Below, one piece after another: positions 10,130-18,912 of a stretch of 50,513 nt of DNA; position 1 is the stretch's first letter; each line of letters opens with the position of its first letter. The stretch is from the NCBI GenBank assembly GCA_003962985.1, contig RXKA01000038.1, positions 1 through 50,513 on the forward strand, written 5' to 3'. Position numbers and translations under genes: made by a program. The notes below the pieces were generated by a model. It was not told the DNA's origin. It was given only the letters and a program-made list of their open reading frames with translations, and searched no databases. Source of the DNA: Pseudomonadota bacterium. Lineage in GTDB: Bacteria; Pseudomonadota; Gammaproteobacteria; Burkholderiales; UBA11063.

Positions 10130-10654
10130 TTATAAGTTACTTAGCGTACGGTCTACAACTTGTAGTAATTTATCATAAAAAGATAGTTGCTTGATTAATT
10201 CAATAATTTCATTATATTGTTGAACCGCAAAATATTGATTAATTGTCACTACCAAATTATCTGCTTCATCTTTAAGCTGTTGTTCAATTTCTTCAAGTGC
10301 ATCAATATCGCTCGCACTTTCTGCTTCTTCAATAGATTCTCGTAATTCAATCTGTTTAAGTAAAAATTCTGGAGTAAATTTTGTATCATGCACTAAATCA
10401 ACAGCTATCTTGGCTAATTCTAACAAGTAAATTGCTCGCGTTAGGGGATTCAACAACGTATTATAGGCATGATTAATATAACTGGATATTGACAATGCCA
10501 ACGTAGATAATTCACTATCATTAGCAAAATTATCTGGATGATATTCTTGTTGTAAAGTCCGCATTTTTGATTTTAGTGCCGTCATGTCAAGCATAAAGCT
10601 TTGTGGAAGATCAAATAACTGATAGTAATTTTGTTGTAATATATTTTTGTTCAT
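10130..10654 (-). CDS. hscB: Fe-S assembly co-chaperone HscB (J-type)
   Basis: A 174-residue DnaJ-type co-chaperone that brings IscU to HscA and stimulates its ATPase. The J domain (about residues 8-75) carries the HPD motif in YHPDNF and NHAYNTLLNPLTRAIYLLEL; the C-terminal three-helix part that binds IscU follows. Length matches E. coli HscB (171). It starts 116 nt after iscA, the only sizeable gap in the operon; the gap holds a strong hairpin. No good Shine-Dalgarno is visible before the ATG, so its translation may be weak or controlled. Confidence 0.93.
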   Translation of the reverse strand: MNKNILQQNYYQLFDLPQSFMLDMTALKSKMRTLQQEYHPDNFANDSELSTLALSISSYINHAYNTLLNPLTRAIYLLELAKIAVDLVHDTKFTPEFLLKQIELRESIEEAESASDIDALEEIEQQLKDEADNLVVTINQYFAVQQYNEIIELIKQLSFYDKLLQVVDRTLSNL

Positions 10655-10684
10655 AATCGTATTAATAATTTCAGCTCTGCTCTT

Positions 10685-10694
10685 GGGATATCCC
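10685..10694. repeat. palindrome GGGATATCCC upstream of hscB
   Basis: A perfect 10-bp palindrome about 30 nt before the hscB ATG. On the minus strand the local sequence AATTGGGGATATCCC contains a second TTGGGG that could pair with CCCCAA of the upstream hairpin at 10727-10745, so the two structures could be mutually exclusive. It may instead be a protein-binding site. Confidence 0.35.
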
Positions 10695-10726
10695 CAATTA
10701 TTTGCTATCTAATTTTAAAAAAGTGA

Positions 10727-10745
10727 ATGCCCCAATTTGGGGCAT
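10727..10745 (-). terminator. hairpin between iscA and hscB, possible internal attenuator
   Basis: ATGCCCCAA / TTGGGGCAT is a near-perfect stem with a very short loop, followed on the minus strand by TCACTTTTTT. It looks like a Rho-independent terminator inside the isc operon, 26 nt past the iscA stop. It would lower hscBA expression relative to iscSUA, or act as an RNA processing site. Confidence 0.6.
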
Positions 10746-10770
10746 ATCTTTTAGCAATCAATGTTGCCTG

Positions 10771-11094
10771 CTATACAGTAAAACTTTCACCGCAACCACA
10801 TTCATCTTTGGTATTTGGATTGGTAAACTTAAATCCTTCCTGCACACCTTCCTTAACATAGTCAAGAACCGTGCCATCTAGATACTGTAAACTCTTAGCA
10901 TCAACAAAGATTTTGATTCCATTTGATTCAAAGGTTTGATCATCTTGATTAATGGTATCTACAAATTCCAGCTTATAAGCCAATCCTGAGCAACCAGAAG
11001 TTTTGACACCAAGGCGCAATCCAATACCCTTGCCCCTTTTAGTTAAAAATGCCTGAACTCTTGCTGCTGCAGACTCTGTCGCTCTTATTGCCAT
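10771..11094 (-). CDS. iscA: A-type Fe-S carrier protein IscA
   Basis: A 107-residue A-type carrier that delivers Fe-S clusters to targets. The three conserved cysteines are present: SGCSGL and the C-terminal CGCGESF. The length equals that of E. coli IscA. AGGAA precedes the ATG. It starts 9 nt after the iscU stop, in the order iscR-S-U-A-hscB-hscA. Confidence 0.95.
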   Translation of the reverse strand: MAIRATESAAARVQAFLTKRGKGIGLRLGVKTSGCSGLAYKLEFVDTINQDDQTFESNGIKIFVDAKSLQYLDGTVLDYVKEGVQEGFKFTNPNTKDECGCGESFTV

Positions 11095-11103
11095 AATAAA
11101 TTC

Positions 11104-11484
11104 CTATTTATTTTTTGCTTTATAATCATCAATTGCGGCTTTAATCGCATCTTCAGCCAATACTGAACAATGGATCTTAACAGGTGGTAGTTCTAACTCC
11201 TCTGCAATATCCATATTTTTGATTTGCTGTGCTTCATCTAAAGTTTTACCTTTTAGCCACTCGGTAACCAATGATGATGATGCAATAGCAGATCCGCAAC
11301 CATAGGTTTTAAATTTGGCATCTTCAATAACGCCATTATCACCAACTTTGATTTGTAATTTCATTACATCACCACAAGCTGGTGCACCCACCATACCTGT
11401 ACCAACATGAGCATCATTTTTGTCTAATGTACCTACATTACGTGGGTTTTCGTAGTGCTCGACTACCTTATTTGAATATGCCAT
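11104..11484 (-). CDS. iscU: Fe-S cluster scaffold protein IscU
   Basis: A 126-residue scaffold on which IscS-derived sulfur and iron are assembled into clusters. The conserved cysteines lie in APACGDVM, KTYGCGSAIASSS and IHCSVLAEDA; the HscA recognition motif LPPVK (ELELPPVKIH) is intact. AAGGGA precedes the ATG. It begins 14 nt after iscS. Confidence 0.97.
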   Translation of the reverse strand: MAYSNKVVEHYENPRNVGTLDKNDAHVGTGMVGAPACGDVMKLQIKVGDNGVIEDAKFKTYGCGSAIASSSLVTEWLKGKTLDEAQQIKNMDIAEELELPPVKIHCSVLAEDAIKAAIDDYKAKNK

Positions 11485-11498
11485 TGTTATATCCCTTT

Positions 11499-12740
11499 TT
11501 AATGTAAAATTACATCACGTTGATTACCATGTTCTGCCCATTGGAAATTTGCAACATCAATACCGTCTTGATACATTTCCCATAGCGGCGATAACTCACG
11601 CAACTTACTCACTTTATCTTGTAATAATTTTATTGTATAGTCAATTTCTTGCTCAGTCGTGAAACGGCTGATACTGAAACGAATTGAACTATGAGCTAAC
11701 TCATCATTACGCCCTAACGCACGTAAAACATATGAAGGCTCTAATGACGCAGATGTACATGCCGAACCACTCGATACTGCAATATCTTTAATTGCCATCA
11801 TTAACGATTCACCTTCAACATAGTTAAAGCTAATATTAAGATTTTGAGCAACACGCTGCTCTAAATCACCATTAACATAAACCTCTTCCATGTTTTGTAA
11901 CCCAGCTAATAGCTTATCTCTTAATGCTCTCAATCTAGGCAACTCAGTCGGCATTTCTTGTTTAGCTAACTCAAATGCTGCACCCATACCAACTATTTGA
12001 TGAGTCGGTAATGTACCAGACCTAAATCCACGCTCATGACCACCACCATGAATTAATGGTAGTAATCGCACACGAGGCTTACGGCGGATGTATAACGCAC
12101 CGACACCTTTAGGACCATAAACTTTATGTGCTGAAAAGCTCATCAAATCAACACTTATCTCAGATAAATTTACATCAACCTTGCCAACAGCTTGCGCTGC
12201 ATCGACGTGAAAAATGACTCCCTTTTCACGACATAGTTTACCAATCGCACTAATATCTTGAATAACACCAATTTCATTGTTGACAAACATCACTGACAAT
12301 AAAATAGTGTCACTACGTATTGCTGCTGCTAGTTTATTAAGATCAATCAAACCATTTTCTTCAGGGTTTAGATATGTTACTTCAAAACCAATCCGCTCCA
12401 ATTCACGCATAGTATCTAAAGTAGCCTTATGCTCGGTTTTTATCGTGATTAGGTGCTTACCTTTTTCTTGATAAAATTGAGCGGCTCCTTTTAGCGCAAG
12501 ATTAATAGATTCGGTAGCCCCAGAAGTCCAAATAATCTCTTTCTCATCACAACCAACAGTGTCTGCCACTTGTTTGCGTGCCTTTTCTACAGCAGCCTCA
12601 GCTGTCCAGCCAAAGCTATGTGAACGCGATGCTGGATTACCGTACTCTTCAGTTAAGTAAGGCATCATTTGTTCTAATACACGTGGATCAATTTTGGTTG
12701 TAGCTGCGCTATCCAAATATATTGGCAATTTTAACGTCAT
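11499..12740 (-). CDS. iscS: cysteine desulfurase IscS
   Basis: A 413-residue PLP-dependent desulfurase that takes sulfur from L-cysteine for Fe-S clusters and tRNA thiolation. The start at 12740 ([15 protein letters not shown]) matches the family N-terminus and has AGGAG upstream; a longer frame from a TTG at 12761 has no ribosome site. Visible motifs: PLP lysine in [14 protein letters not shown], mobile-loop catalytic cysteine in [25 protein letters not shown]. The length is slightly above E. coli IscS (404). It begins 25 nt after iscR. Confidence 0.96.
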   Translation of the reverse strand: MTLKLPIYLDSAATTKIDPRVLEQMMPYLTEEYGNPASRSHSFGWTAEAAVEKARKQVADTVGCDEKEIIWTSGATESINLALKGAAQFYQEKGKHLITIKTEHKATLDTMRELERIGFEVTYLNPEENGLIDLNKLAAAIRSDTILLSVMFVNNEIGVIQDISAIGKLCREKGVIFHVDAAQAVGKVDVNLSEISVDLMSFSAHKVYGPKGVGALYIRRKPRVRLLPLIHGGGHERGFRSGTLPTHQIVGMGAAFELAKQEMPTELPRLRALRDKLLAGLQNMEEVYVNGDLEQRVAQNLNISFNYVEGESLMMAIKDIAVSSGSACTSASLEPSYVLRALGRNDELAHSSIRFSISRFTTEQEIDYTIKLLQDKVSKLRELSPLWEMYQDGIDVANFQWAEHGNQRDVILH

Positions 12741-12765
12741 TTTATCTATTTGCTCCTGCAATTAA

Positions 12766-13212
12766 TTACGTACGGCAAAACATAATTTTTGATGGTTCTC
12801 GTGAATCAGCACGACTCAATAAATCTTTTAAGGTAATTTGCTCTAAATAATTGTATAATTCTTTAGTTAAACCAGCCCATAAATCGTGTGTCAAACATGG
12901 ACCTGTTTCCTTACAATTTTTACCACCACGACAAGTACGCGCATCCATATCTTCATCAACCGCTTTAATAATTTCAGAAATATGAATATCGCCCAAATCG
13001 CGACTCAATACATATCCGCCACCAGGACCTTTATAACTTTTTACAATCTGTCCTTTACGCAATTTAACAAACAATTGCTCTAGGTACGATAACGAAATAT
13101 TTTGACGTTCACTAATATTATATAGAGTAATCGGACGCTTGTTATCATCACTATAAATAGCTATATCTAGTAACGCCGTTACTGCAAATTTTCCCTTAGT
13201 AGTTAATTTCAT
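12766..13212 (-). CDS. iscR: Rrf2-family Fe-S regulator IscR
   Basis: A 148-residue Rrf2 winged-helix repressor that senses Fe-S status through its own [2Fe-2S] cluster and controls the isc operon. The N-terminal HTH (MKLTTKGKFAVTALLDIA.., ISLSYLEQLFVKLRKGQIVKSYKGPGGGY) and the cluster cysteines TCRGGKNCKETGPCLTH (C-x5-C-x5-C, as in E. coli IscR) are present. AAGGA precedes the ATG. As first gene of the cluster it should autoregulate; a 7-bp inverted repeat lies 52 nt upstream. Confidence 0.95.
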   Translation of the reverse strand: MKLTTKGKFAVTALLDIAIYSDDNKRPITLYNISERQNISLSYLEQLFVKLRKGQIVKSYKGPGGGYVLSRDLGDIHISEIIKAVDEDMDARTCRGGKNCKETGPCLTHDLWAGLTKELYNYLEQITLKDLLSRADSREPSKIMFCRT

Positions 13213-13263
13213 ATTTAACTATCCTTAAATCTTTATAAAACATAAAACATATCATTTCTATTA

Positions 13264-13294
13264 GGTTAGTTGATTAAAGTTAAATTGACTAACC
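13264..13294. promoter_or_regulatory. candidate operator upstream of iscR
   Basis: Inverted repeat GGTTAGT (13264-13270) / ACTAACC (13288-13294) with a 17-nt AT-rich spacer, in the iscR upstream region. On the minus strand one arm reads TTAGTCAATTTA, similar to the type 1 IscR half-site TAGTCAAGTAT. The fit to the full 25-bp type 1 consensus is partial, so IscR binding is an inference. Confidence 0.35.
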
Positions 13295-13403
13295 ACTTAA
13301 ATGAATAACAATAATATAAACAATGTTCCCGTATTGTACATTAACCCAGTATTTTTGTCAAGTAAATAACATTATTATTTTTGTTATGTTTGATGGCGTT
13401 GTT

Positions 13404-14294
13404 TTACATAGCAATTGCAGTAGTGCCAGTCAGGAAGAAATCAATAAATCTTCTAATCTTAGGTTCAACATAGCGAAACTTAGAATAATAGTAATAAATA
13501 TCCTTATCCGTTGCTTGATACTCAGGAAAAATCTCATGAAGTTGATTGGTTTGTAAATAAGATTGCACAATATAGTGCGGTAACTGTACGATACCAATAC
13601 CATTTAACGCACACTCCAACATTGCACTAATTTTATTTAAAACTAAATATGGCTTAATTTCTAGCTCGACACCCTGCTTTAACTTGATTATCTGATTAGA
13701 AACAATTCGATTTTCATGGCAAATATATTTGTACTTAGTAATTTCACTTAATTGCTCTGGATAGCCATATTGCTGAAATAAGCTGGGACTACCACATAGT
13801 ACATAGCTAGCTTTACATAAGCTTTTTTGTATCAAGTCCTCATCTGATGGCGGTGAAGCAAAACCGATTGCAATATCGATATCACCCGTCGAAAAATCAG
13901 GGATTTCTTCACTAATCGTAATTGCTAACTGAATTTTTGGAAATTGCTCACTAAATGATGCAATATACGGAAAAATCAACTTATTGGCAAAATGTTCAAA
14001 AATACAAACCCGCAAAACACCCTCTGGATAATCAAGAAATTGTTTACACATCAATCGAGTTTCATCCAACTCTTTTTGCAACCTTCGACATTGATGTAAT
14101 AACAATATTCCATTTTCAGTTAGCTGAATTCGTTGGTTAGCACGAATAAATAAATCGCTCCCAATTTGCTGCTCAAGTTTTTTGATTTGCAAACTAACCG
14201 CGGTTTTACTAACATTTAGCTTACGTGCTGCATCGGTAATACTTTGCGTATTCGCAACAACAGCAAAAGTTTCAAATAAATCTGCATTAATCAT
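13404..14294 (-). CDS. LysR-family transcriptional regulator
   Basis: A 296-residue LTTR. The N-terminal winged HTH (ADLFETFAVVANTQSITDAARKLNVSKTAVSLQIKKLEQQIGSDLF) is typical, followed by the two-lobed effector domain (residues ~90-290). The ATG at 14294 is chosen since the domain begins right there; an upstream TTG at 14318 only adds eight odd residues, and neither has a clear ribosome site. It is transcribed divergently from a methyltransferase with a 98-nt shared promoter region, the usual layout for an LTTR and its target. Effector unknown; the leucine genes nearby are not obvious targets. Confidence 0.85.
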   Translation of the reverse strand: MINADLFETFAVVANTQSITDAARKLNVSKTAVSLQIKKLEQQIGSDLFIRANQRIQLTENGILLLHQCRRLQKELDETRLMCKQFLDYPEGVLRVCIFEHFANKLIFPYIASFSEQFPKIQLAITISEEIPDFSTGDIDIAIGFASPPSDEDLIQKSLCKASYVLCGSPSLFQQYGYPEQLSEITKYKYICHENRIVSNQIIKLKQGVELEIKPYLVLNKISAMLECALNGIGIVQLPHYIVQSYLQTNQLHEIFPEYQATDKDIYYYYSKFRYVEPKIRRFIDFFLTGTTAIAM

Positions 14295-14392
14295 GATATG
14301 TAAAGTTTTTCTTAACAACTGTTGAGATTATTATAACATTATTACGATAGTGTAAAGTATATAATAACGTCACTAAGCATAAGGAGCGGAAA

Positions 14393-15151
14393 ATGGCACA
14401 TAATAACTGGGATGCTTCACTGTATGATGGCAAACATAGCTTTGTTACTGAGTATGGCAATGATATTGTGGAATTACTGAATGCACAATCTAATGAACTA
14501 ATTTTGGACATCGGGTCTGGGAGTGGTGAATTAACTGCCAAGATAAATAACCTTGCTTTAAACGCAATAGGAATTGATGCATCAGCAAACATGGTTAATC
14601 AAGCTAAACTCAGATTCCCAGAGATAACGTTTTATCAACATAATGCCGAAGAACCATTTCCATTCGAAGATAAATTTGATGCAATTTTTTCGAATGCGGC
14701 TCTCCACTGGATGCTAAATCCAAAGCCAGTTATTGCCAATATCGCACAAGCCTTAAAATCCGATGGGCGGTTTGTGTTTGAGATGGGCGGTAAAGGTAAT
14801 ATTGCAACTATTATCCAAGCTATTGAATTTGCAGCACAACAAGTTGGAATAACTGAGTTGCCAATTTATAACTACTTTCCCTCAATCGGTGAATATGCTA
14901 GTTTACTGGAACAACACGGATTAAACGTTGTATATGCCGTCACATTCAAACGCCCAACGCTCTTACAAGGAGAAGATGGACTACGCAATTGGATTAGAAT
15001 GTTTAGAAACTCGATCATCAAAGACCTTGACCAAGAGCAAGCTGAAGATTTTTTTCGCCATGCTGAAGCATTTGCAGCTAATAAACTGTATGTGAATCAA
15101 CAATGGGTAGCTGATTATGTACGTTTACGTATGGTAGCAATTAAATCCTAA
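14393..15151 (+). CDS. class I SAM-dependent methyltransferase, trans-aconitate methyltransferase-like
   Basis: A 252-residue SAM methyltransferase. Motif I LDIGSGSGELT (about residues 34-44), the acidic residue at IGIDAS, motif II-like FDAIFSNAALHWM and a post-core part FEMGGKGN are visible. The opening NNWDASLYDGKHSFVTEYG and the SNAALHW segment recall Tam (trans-aconitate methyltransferase). AAGGAG lies 7 nt before the ATG, and a TATAAT at 14360-14365 may be its -10. The gene sits between a LysR regulator and leuC. In yeast a related enzyme (Tmt1) methylates 3-isopropylmalate, so a link to leucine synthesis is possible but unproven. Confidence 0.7.
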   Translation: MAHNNWDASLYDGKHSFVTEYGNDIVELLNAQSNELILDIGSGSGELTAKINNLALNAIGIDASANMVNQAKLRFPEITFYQHNAEEPFPFEDKFDAIFSNAALHWMLNPKPVIANIAQALKSDGRFVFEMGGKGNIATIIQAIEFAAQQVGITELPIYNYFPSIGEYASLLEQHGLNVVYAVTFKRPTLLQGEDGLRNWIRMFRNSIIKDLDQEQAEDFFRHAEAFAANKLYVNQQWVADYVRLRMVAIKS

Positions 15152-15214
15152 ATAATTCGCCAAAATTTAGCAAGGTAATAAGCATGATAAGCTACGAGAA
15201 ATAATCATTGTTGA

Positions 15215-15243
15215 TTGACTATACTCACTGTTTACGGTATAAT
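15215..15243 (+). promoter_or_regulatory. sigma70 promoter of leuCD
   Basis: TTGACT (15215-15220), 17-nt spacer, TATAAT (15238-15243). It lies 55 nt before the leuC ATG and is one of the best promoters in the window. Confidence 0.75.
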
Positions 15244-15297
15244 AATAAATGTTTTTACTTTTTTAAAGTTCTCAAGAACTGAAAGAATCTATACAAA

Positions 15298-16686
15298 ATG
15301 AAACAAAATATTATCAATAAAATCTGGGATCATCATGTGGTACAAAATAAGCCTGGATTCCCTACTACACTCTATATCGATAGAATCTTGTTACACGAAG
15401 TAACCTCAGCCCAAGCGTTTGCAGAATTAAAAAAACGCAATATTCCGATTCGCAATAAAGATCATTTGTTGGCAACTATCGATCATTCTATTCCAACTGA
15501 TAAAAATCGCGCCGTAATTGCCGATGAAATTGCCAGAACCCAAGTTGATACCTTGCGTAGAAATTGCCAAGAAACAGGTGTGACGATTTATGATATTGAA
15601 AGCTCACATCAAGGAATTGTTCACGTGGTTGGACCTGAACTAGGATTTACATTACCTGGTACGACTATAATTTGTGGTGATTCACATACTTCAACACACG
15701 GTGCATTTGGTGCGCTTGCGTTTGGCGTAGGAACATCAGAAATCACTCACGCAATGGCTTCAAGCTGTATTTTGCAAAGTAAACCAAAAACATTCAAAGT
15801 TGAATTCACAGGTAAGCCAAGTAAATACTTTACTGCCAAAGATGCAATTTTGAAATTAATTTCAGTAATTGGAATTGGTGGCGGACAGGGTTGTGTCATT
15901 GAATATGTTGGTGAATACATTCGTGAACTTAGCATGGAAGGTCGTATGACTATCTGTAATATGTCAATTGAATGTGGTGCTCGCGCTGGTTTAGTTGCTC
16001 CTGACGCAACTACATTCGCATACTTGGAAGGACGTGAATACGCTCCTAAAGGTGCAGCGTGGGAAAAAGCTAAAACGGAATGGTTGAAATTAGTTAGTGA
16101 CGCAGATGCAGATTATGATCAATCAATCACTATTGATTTAACCGATGCAGCTCCAATGCTAACATGGGGTATTAACCCAGAACATGCTATCGCGATTAAT
16201 GAAACGGTACCTGGTTTAGATTCAGGAAGCGACAAATCAACATTAGAAAAAGCTTACGCTTATACTGGATTACACGCAGGACAAAACCTAGCAGGTATTA
16301 GTGTGGATTATGTTTTTGTTGGTAGTTGTACTAATGGACGTATTGAAGACTTACGTGCTGTAGCTAGTATTTTAGATGGTCGTAAAGTTGCACCACACGT
16401 AACAATGTATATTGTGCCAGGTTCTGAACAAGTCTTAGCACAAGCAAAAGCTGAGGGATTAGATAAAATTTTTGCAGCCGCTGGTGCCGATTTCAGAATG
16501 CCTGGTTGCTCAATGTGTTTAGCAATGAATCCAGATAAGGTTCCTGAAGGTAAACGTTGTGTAAGTACCTCAAACCGTAATTTTATTGGTCGTCAAGGTC
16601 CAAATAGTATTACTCATTTGGCTTCACCACAAACAGCAGCAGCAAGTGCTGTTCTTGGTTATGTAGCTAGCGAAGGAGATTTATAA
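15298..16686 (+). CDS. leuC: 3-isopropylmalate dehydratase large subunit LeuC
   Basis: A 462-residue aconitase-family enzyme which, with LeuD, isomerises 2- to 3-isopropylmalate in leucine synthesis. The [4Fe-4S] ligands are in VFVGSCTNGRIEDLR and PGCSMCLAMNPD; CGDSHTSTHGAFGALAFGVGTSE is the family signature. Length is close to the bacterial standard (466). The ATG at 15298 is fixed by homology of the N-terminus (NKIWDHHVV); no strong ribosome site precedes it. Its stop overlaps the leuD start by one base (TAATG). Its Fe-S cluster gives a metabolic link to the nearby isc operon. Confidence 0.96.
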   Translation: MKQNIINKIWDHHVVQNKPGFPTTLYIDRILLHEVTSAQAFAELKKRNIPIRNKDHLLATIDHSIPTDKNRAVIADEIARTQVDTLRRNCQETGVTIYDIESSHQGIVHVVGPELGFTLPGTTIICGDSHTSTHGAFGALAFGVGTSEITHAMASSCILQSKPKTFKVEFTGKPSKYFTAKDAILKLISVIGIGGGQGCVIEYVGEYIRELSMEGRMTICNMSIECGARAGLVAPDATTFAYLEGREYAPKGAAWEKAKTEWLKLVSDADADYDQSITIDLTDAAPMLTWGINPEHAIAINETVPGLDSGSDKSTLEKAYAYTGLHAGQNLAGISVDYVFVGSCTNGRIEDLRAVASILDGRKVAPHVTMYIVPGSEQVLAQAKAEGLDKIFAAAGADFRMPGCSMCLAMNPDKVPEGKRCVSTSNRNFIGRQGPNSITHLASPQTAAASAVLGYVASEGDL

Positions 16687-17258
16687 TGGAAAAATTTGAT
16701 ACGTTCAATAGTAAAGTAATTCCTGTTGATTTAGACAATGTTGATACCGACATGATTATCCCTGCACAACACCTAAAAAGTGTTAGCAAGGAAGGTTTTG
16801 GAGAACACTTATTCTCTAATCTACGCCAAATGTATCCTGATTTTATTTTAAATCGTCCAGAATATAGCACAGGACAGATTTTATTGTCTAAATCTAACTT
16901 TGGCTGTGGATCATCACGTGAGCATGCCGCATGGGCAATTCAACAGTACGGCATAAAAGCAGTAGTATGTAGCTCGTTTGGTGATATCTTCTTTAACAAT
17001 TCAGCTAAAAATGGTTTATTGTTAATTACTCTACCTGAAGAAACAATTAATAAATGGTTGGCATTATCATTAGCTGATAGTACTTTGACAATGAATATTA
17101 ATTTAGAACACCAAACAATTAGTTTCGCTGGTGAAACATTTAGTTTTAACTATGATGAATTCCGTAAGCACTGCTTATTAAAAGGTTTGGATGATCTTGA
17201 TTATTTATTATCACAAACTGCGGATATCAGCGCTTATGAGTCCACACGCTCAATCTAA
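16686..17258 (+). CDS. leuD: 3-isopropylmalate dehydratase small subunit LeuD
   Basis: A 190-residue swivel-domain subunit of isopropylmalate isomerase. The motifs VIPVDLDNVDTDMIIPAQHLK and NFGCGSSREHAAWAI (substrate-binding loop) are intact. The ribosome site GAAGGAG is inside the end of leuC and the genes overlap by one base. A terminator-like hairpin follows 24 nt after the stop, separating leuCD from leuB. Confidence 0.96.
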   Translation: MEKFDTFNSKVIPVDLDNVDTDMIIPAQHLKSVSKEGFGEHLFSNLRQMYPDFILNRPEYSTGQILLSKSNFGCGSSREHAAWAIQQYGIKAVVCSSFGDIFFNNSAKNGLLLITLPEETINKWLALSLADSTLTMNINLEHQTISFAGETFSFNYDEFRKHCLLKGLDDLDYLLSQTADISAYESTRSI

Positions 17259-17281
17259 ATGAATTAGGTTATAACACAACT

Positions 17282-17313
17282 GATACTTGTTTGATAGATA
17301 TCATTCAAGTATC
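17282..17313 (+). terminator. terminator after leuD
   Basis: GATACTTG (17282-17289) / CAAGTATC (17306-17313) with a second inner stem TGATA / TATCA and a GA loop, followed by TTTTCTGTTT. It should end the leuCD transcript. Confidence 0.7.
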
Positions 17314-17570
17314 TTTTCTGTTTAAGCATTTAGAATAAAATAGTTTAAAGCTAGCAAATAAAGAGCGATTGAAGTAAGATAAAACCCAGTGACTAAATTA
17401 CAACAATTGCCATTAATTATATTGCACTGCATATAATTTAAAATATTCAATAGATTACAAAGAGATAATTGATTGTGAATTATGAAAATAATCACGCAAA
17501 AAAGCCACAATCTATTGGCATATCCTCATGGTATATGCGAAAATGGCGGGTGCAGTAAAAAACAAGTCTT

Positions 17571-17579
17571 TGTTATAAT
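17571..17579 (+). promoter_or_regulatory. extended -10 promoter of the leuB-ilvC operon, with a long leader
   Basis: TGTTATAAT is a perfect extended -10 (TATAAT at 17574-17579) with no good -35. A start here leaves about 225 nt of untranslated leader before leuB at 17813. The 17259-17812 gap otherwise holds the leuD terminator, an imperfect GCATAT..ATATGC repeat near 17519-17540, and an AT-rich stem AGTTATT / AATAACT near 17755-17774; no gene is supported there. Confidence 0.45.
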
Positions 17580-17812
17580 GCATGAAATAGCAAAAATTAT
17601 GAATAACCGTAAATCATGTCACTTAAATTATCATTAAATACATGCTTTACTTAATAGCACTATTTTGAATTACTATAATTGTCATAATTAAATCATAATT
17701 CCAAGTATTTCAATTAGCAAAATAAAAATATAACAAATTGATATAACTAAAATAAGTTATTATTACAAATAACTAACCGAATTTAATATAACTGCCAAGG
17801 TAAAGGAATACA

Positions 17813-18895
17813 ATGAATAAGAAAATTGCAATTTTAGCAGGTGACGGGATTGGTCCAGAGGTTATGGCACAAGCAATTCGTGTCTTAGATGCAGTTGCAG
17901 CTAAATTTGAGCATAAATTTGATTATGTTGAAGCACTAGTTGGAGGTGCTGCTTATGATCACTACCAAAATCATTTGCCACAAGAGACAATTGATGTTTG
18001 TAAGGGTGCCGATGCGGTATTATTTGGTTCAGTTGGCGGACCAGTAGAATTACAACATGAAGCTAAATGGGCGAATTGTGAGGCTAAATCAATTTTGGCA
18101 TTACGCAAAGCATTTAATTTCAATATTAATCTACGTAAAATGACATTGTATCCTGAAATTGCGGCACTTTCTCCACTACGTCCAGACTTACTTAAAGATG
18201 GTTTGGATATTGTTGTATTCCGTGAATTAGTAGGTGATGTTTATTTTGGTGAGCATACTCTTGATGAGAAAAATGGCGAACGTCATGCTTTCGATAGTGG
18301 TGAATATACTGAAAGCCAAATTCGCTCAATTGCAGAATATGCATTTAATGTTGCTCGTACGCGTAAAAACCGCATCATTTCGGTTGATAAAGCGAATGTA
18401 ATGGCAATGTCAAAATTATGGCGTCAAGTAGTTGGTGAAGTAGCTAAACAAAATCCAGATGTAGCGTGTAGTGATATGCTTGTCGATAATTGCGCGATGC
18501 AATTAGTAAAAAATCCTGCTCAATTTGATATTATTTTGACATCAAATCTATTTGGTGATATTATATCTGACGAAGTATCAGTACTATCTGGTTCTGTGGG
18601 TATGATGCCATCAGCAAGTTTTAGCCCATCAGGTTTAGCGTTATATGAACCTGCAGGTGGTTCAGCACCAGATATTGCAAATAAAAATATTGCAAATCCA
18701 ATTGCACAAATTCTATCAGCATCGCTAATGCTTGCATATTCATTTAATATGCTCACTGAAGCAAATGCAATTGATGAAGCGATTAAGGCAACTATTGTCG
18801 CTGGATTTAGAACTGGTGATATTGCAACTAAACTTGGCAATGAGACAGTTGTAGGCACTAAAGAATTTACAGATCAAGTAATTGCTCGTTTATAA
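17813..18895 (+). CDS. leuB: 3-isopropylmalate dehydrogenase LeuB
   Basis: A 360-residue NAD-dependent decarboxylating dehydrogenase, third step of leucine synthesis. The N-terminus KKIAILAGDGIGPEVM, catalytic VDKANVMAMSKLWR, the metal-binding LFGDIISDEVSVLSGSVGMMPSAS and the NAD loop YEPAGGSAPDIANKNIANP are all present. AAGGAA precedes the ATG. It opens a second operon (leuB, leuA, ilv large, ilv small, ilvC) with gaps below 20 nt. Confidence 0.96.
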   Translation: MNKKIAILAGDGIGPEVMAQAIRVLDAVAAKFEHKFDYVEALVGGAAYDHYQNHLPQETIDVCKGADAVLFGSVGGPVELQHEAKWANCEAKSILALRKAFNFNINLRKMTLYPEIAALSPLRPDLLKDGLDIVVFRELVGDVYFGEHTLDEKNGERHAFDSGEYTESQIRSIAEYAFNVARTRKNRIISVDKANVMAMSKLWRQVVGEVAKQNPDVACSDMLVDNCAMQLVKNPAQFDIILTSNLFGDIISDEVSVLSGSVGMMPSASFSPSGLALYEPAGGSAPDIANKNIANPIAQILSASLMLAYSFNMLTEANAIDEAIKATIVAGFRTGDIATKLGNETVVGTKEFTDQVIARL

Positions 18896-18912
18896 AACTA
18901 CTGGATATTACG

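Noticed and set aside
17322-17510. A 62-codon hydrophobic frame on the minus strand between leuD and leuB
   Set aside because: AT-rich DNA gives such Ile/Leu/Asn-rich frames by chance; no ribosome site or conserved motif.
17616-17654. 12-codon frame with three leucines as a leu leader peptide
   Set aside because: Leucine codons are not consecutive, no ribosome site precedes it and no attenuator hairpin follows. Kept only as a weak remark on the leader.
18520-18858. A 112-codon open frame antisense to leuB
   Set aside because: Composition mirrors leuB codons and there is no ribosome site; it is a shadow of a well-identified gene.
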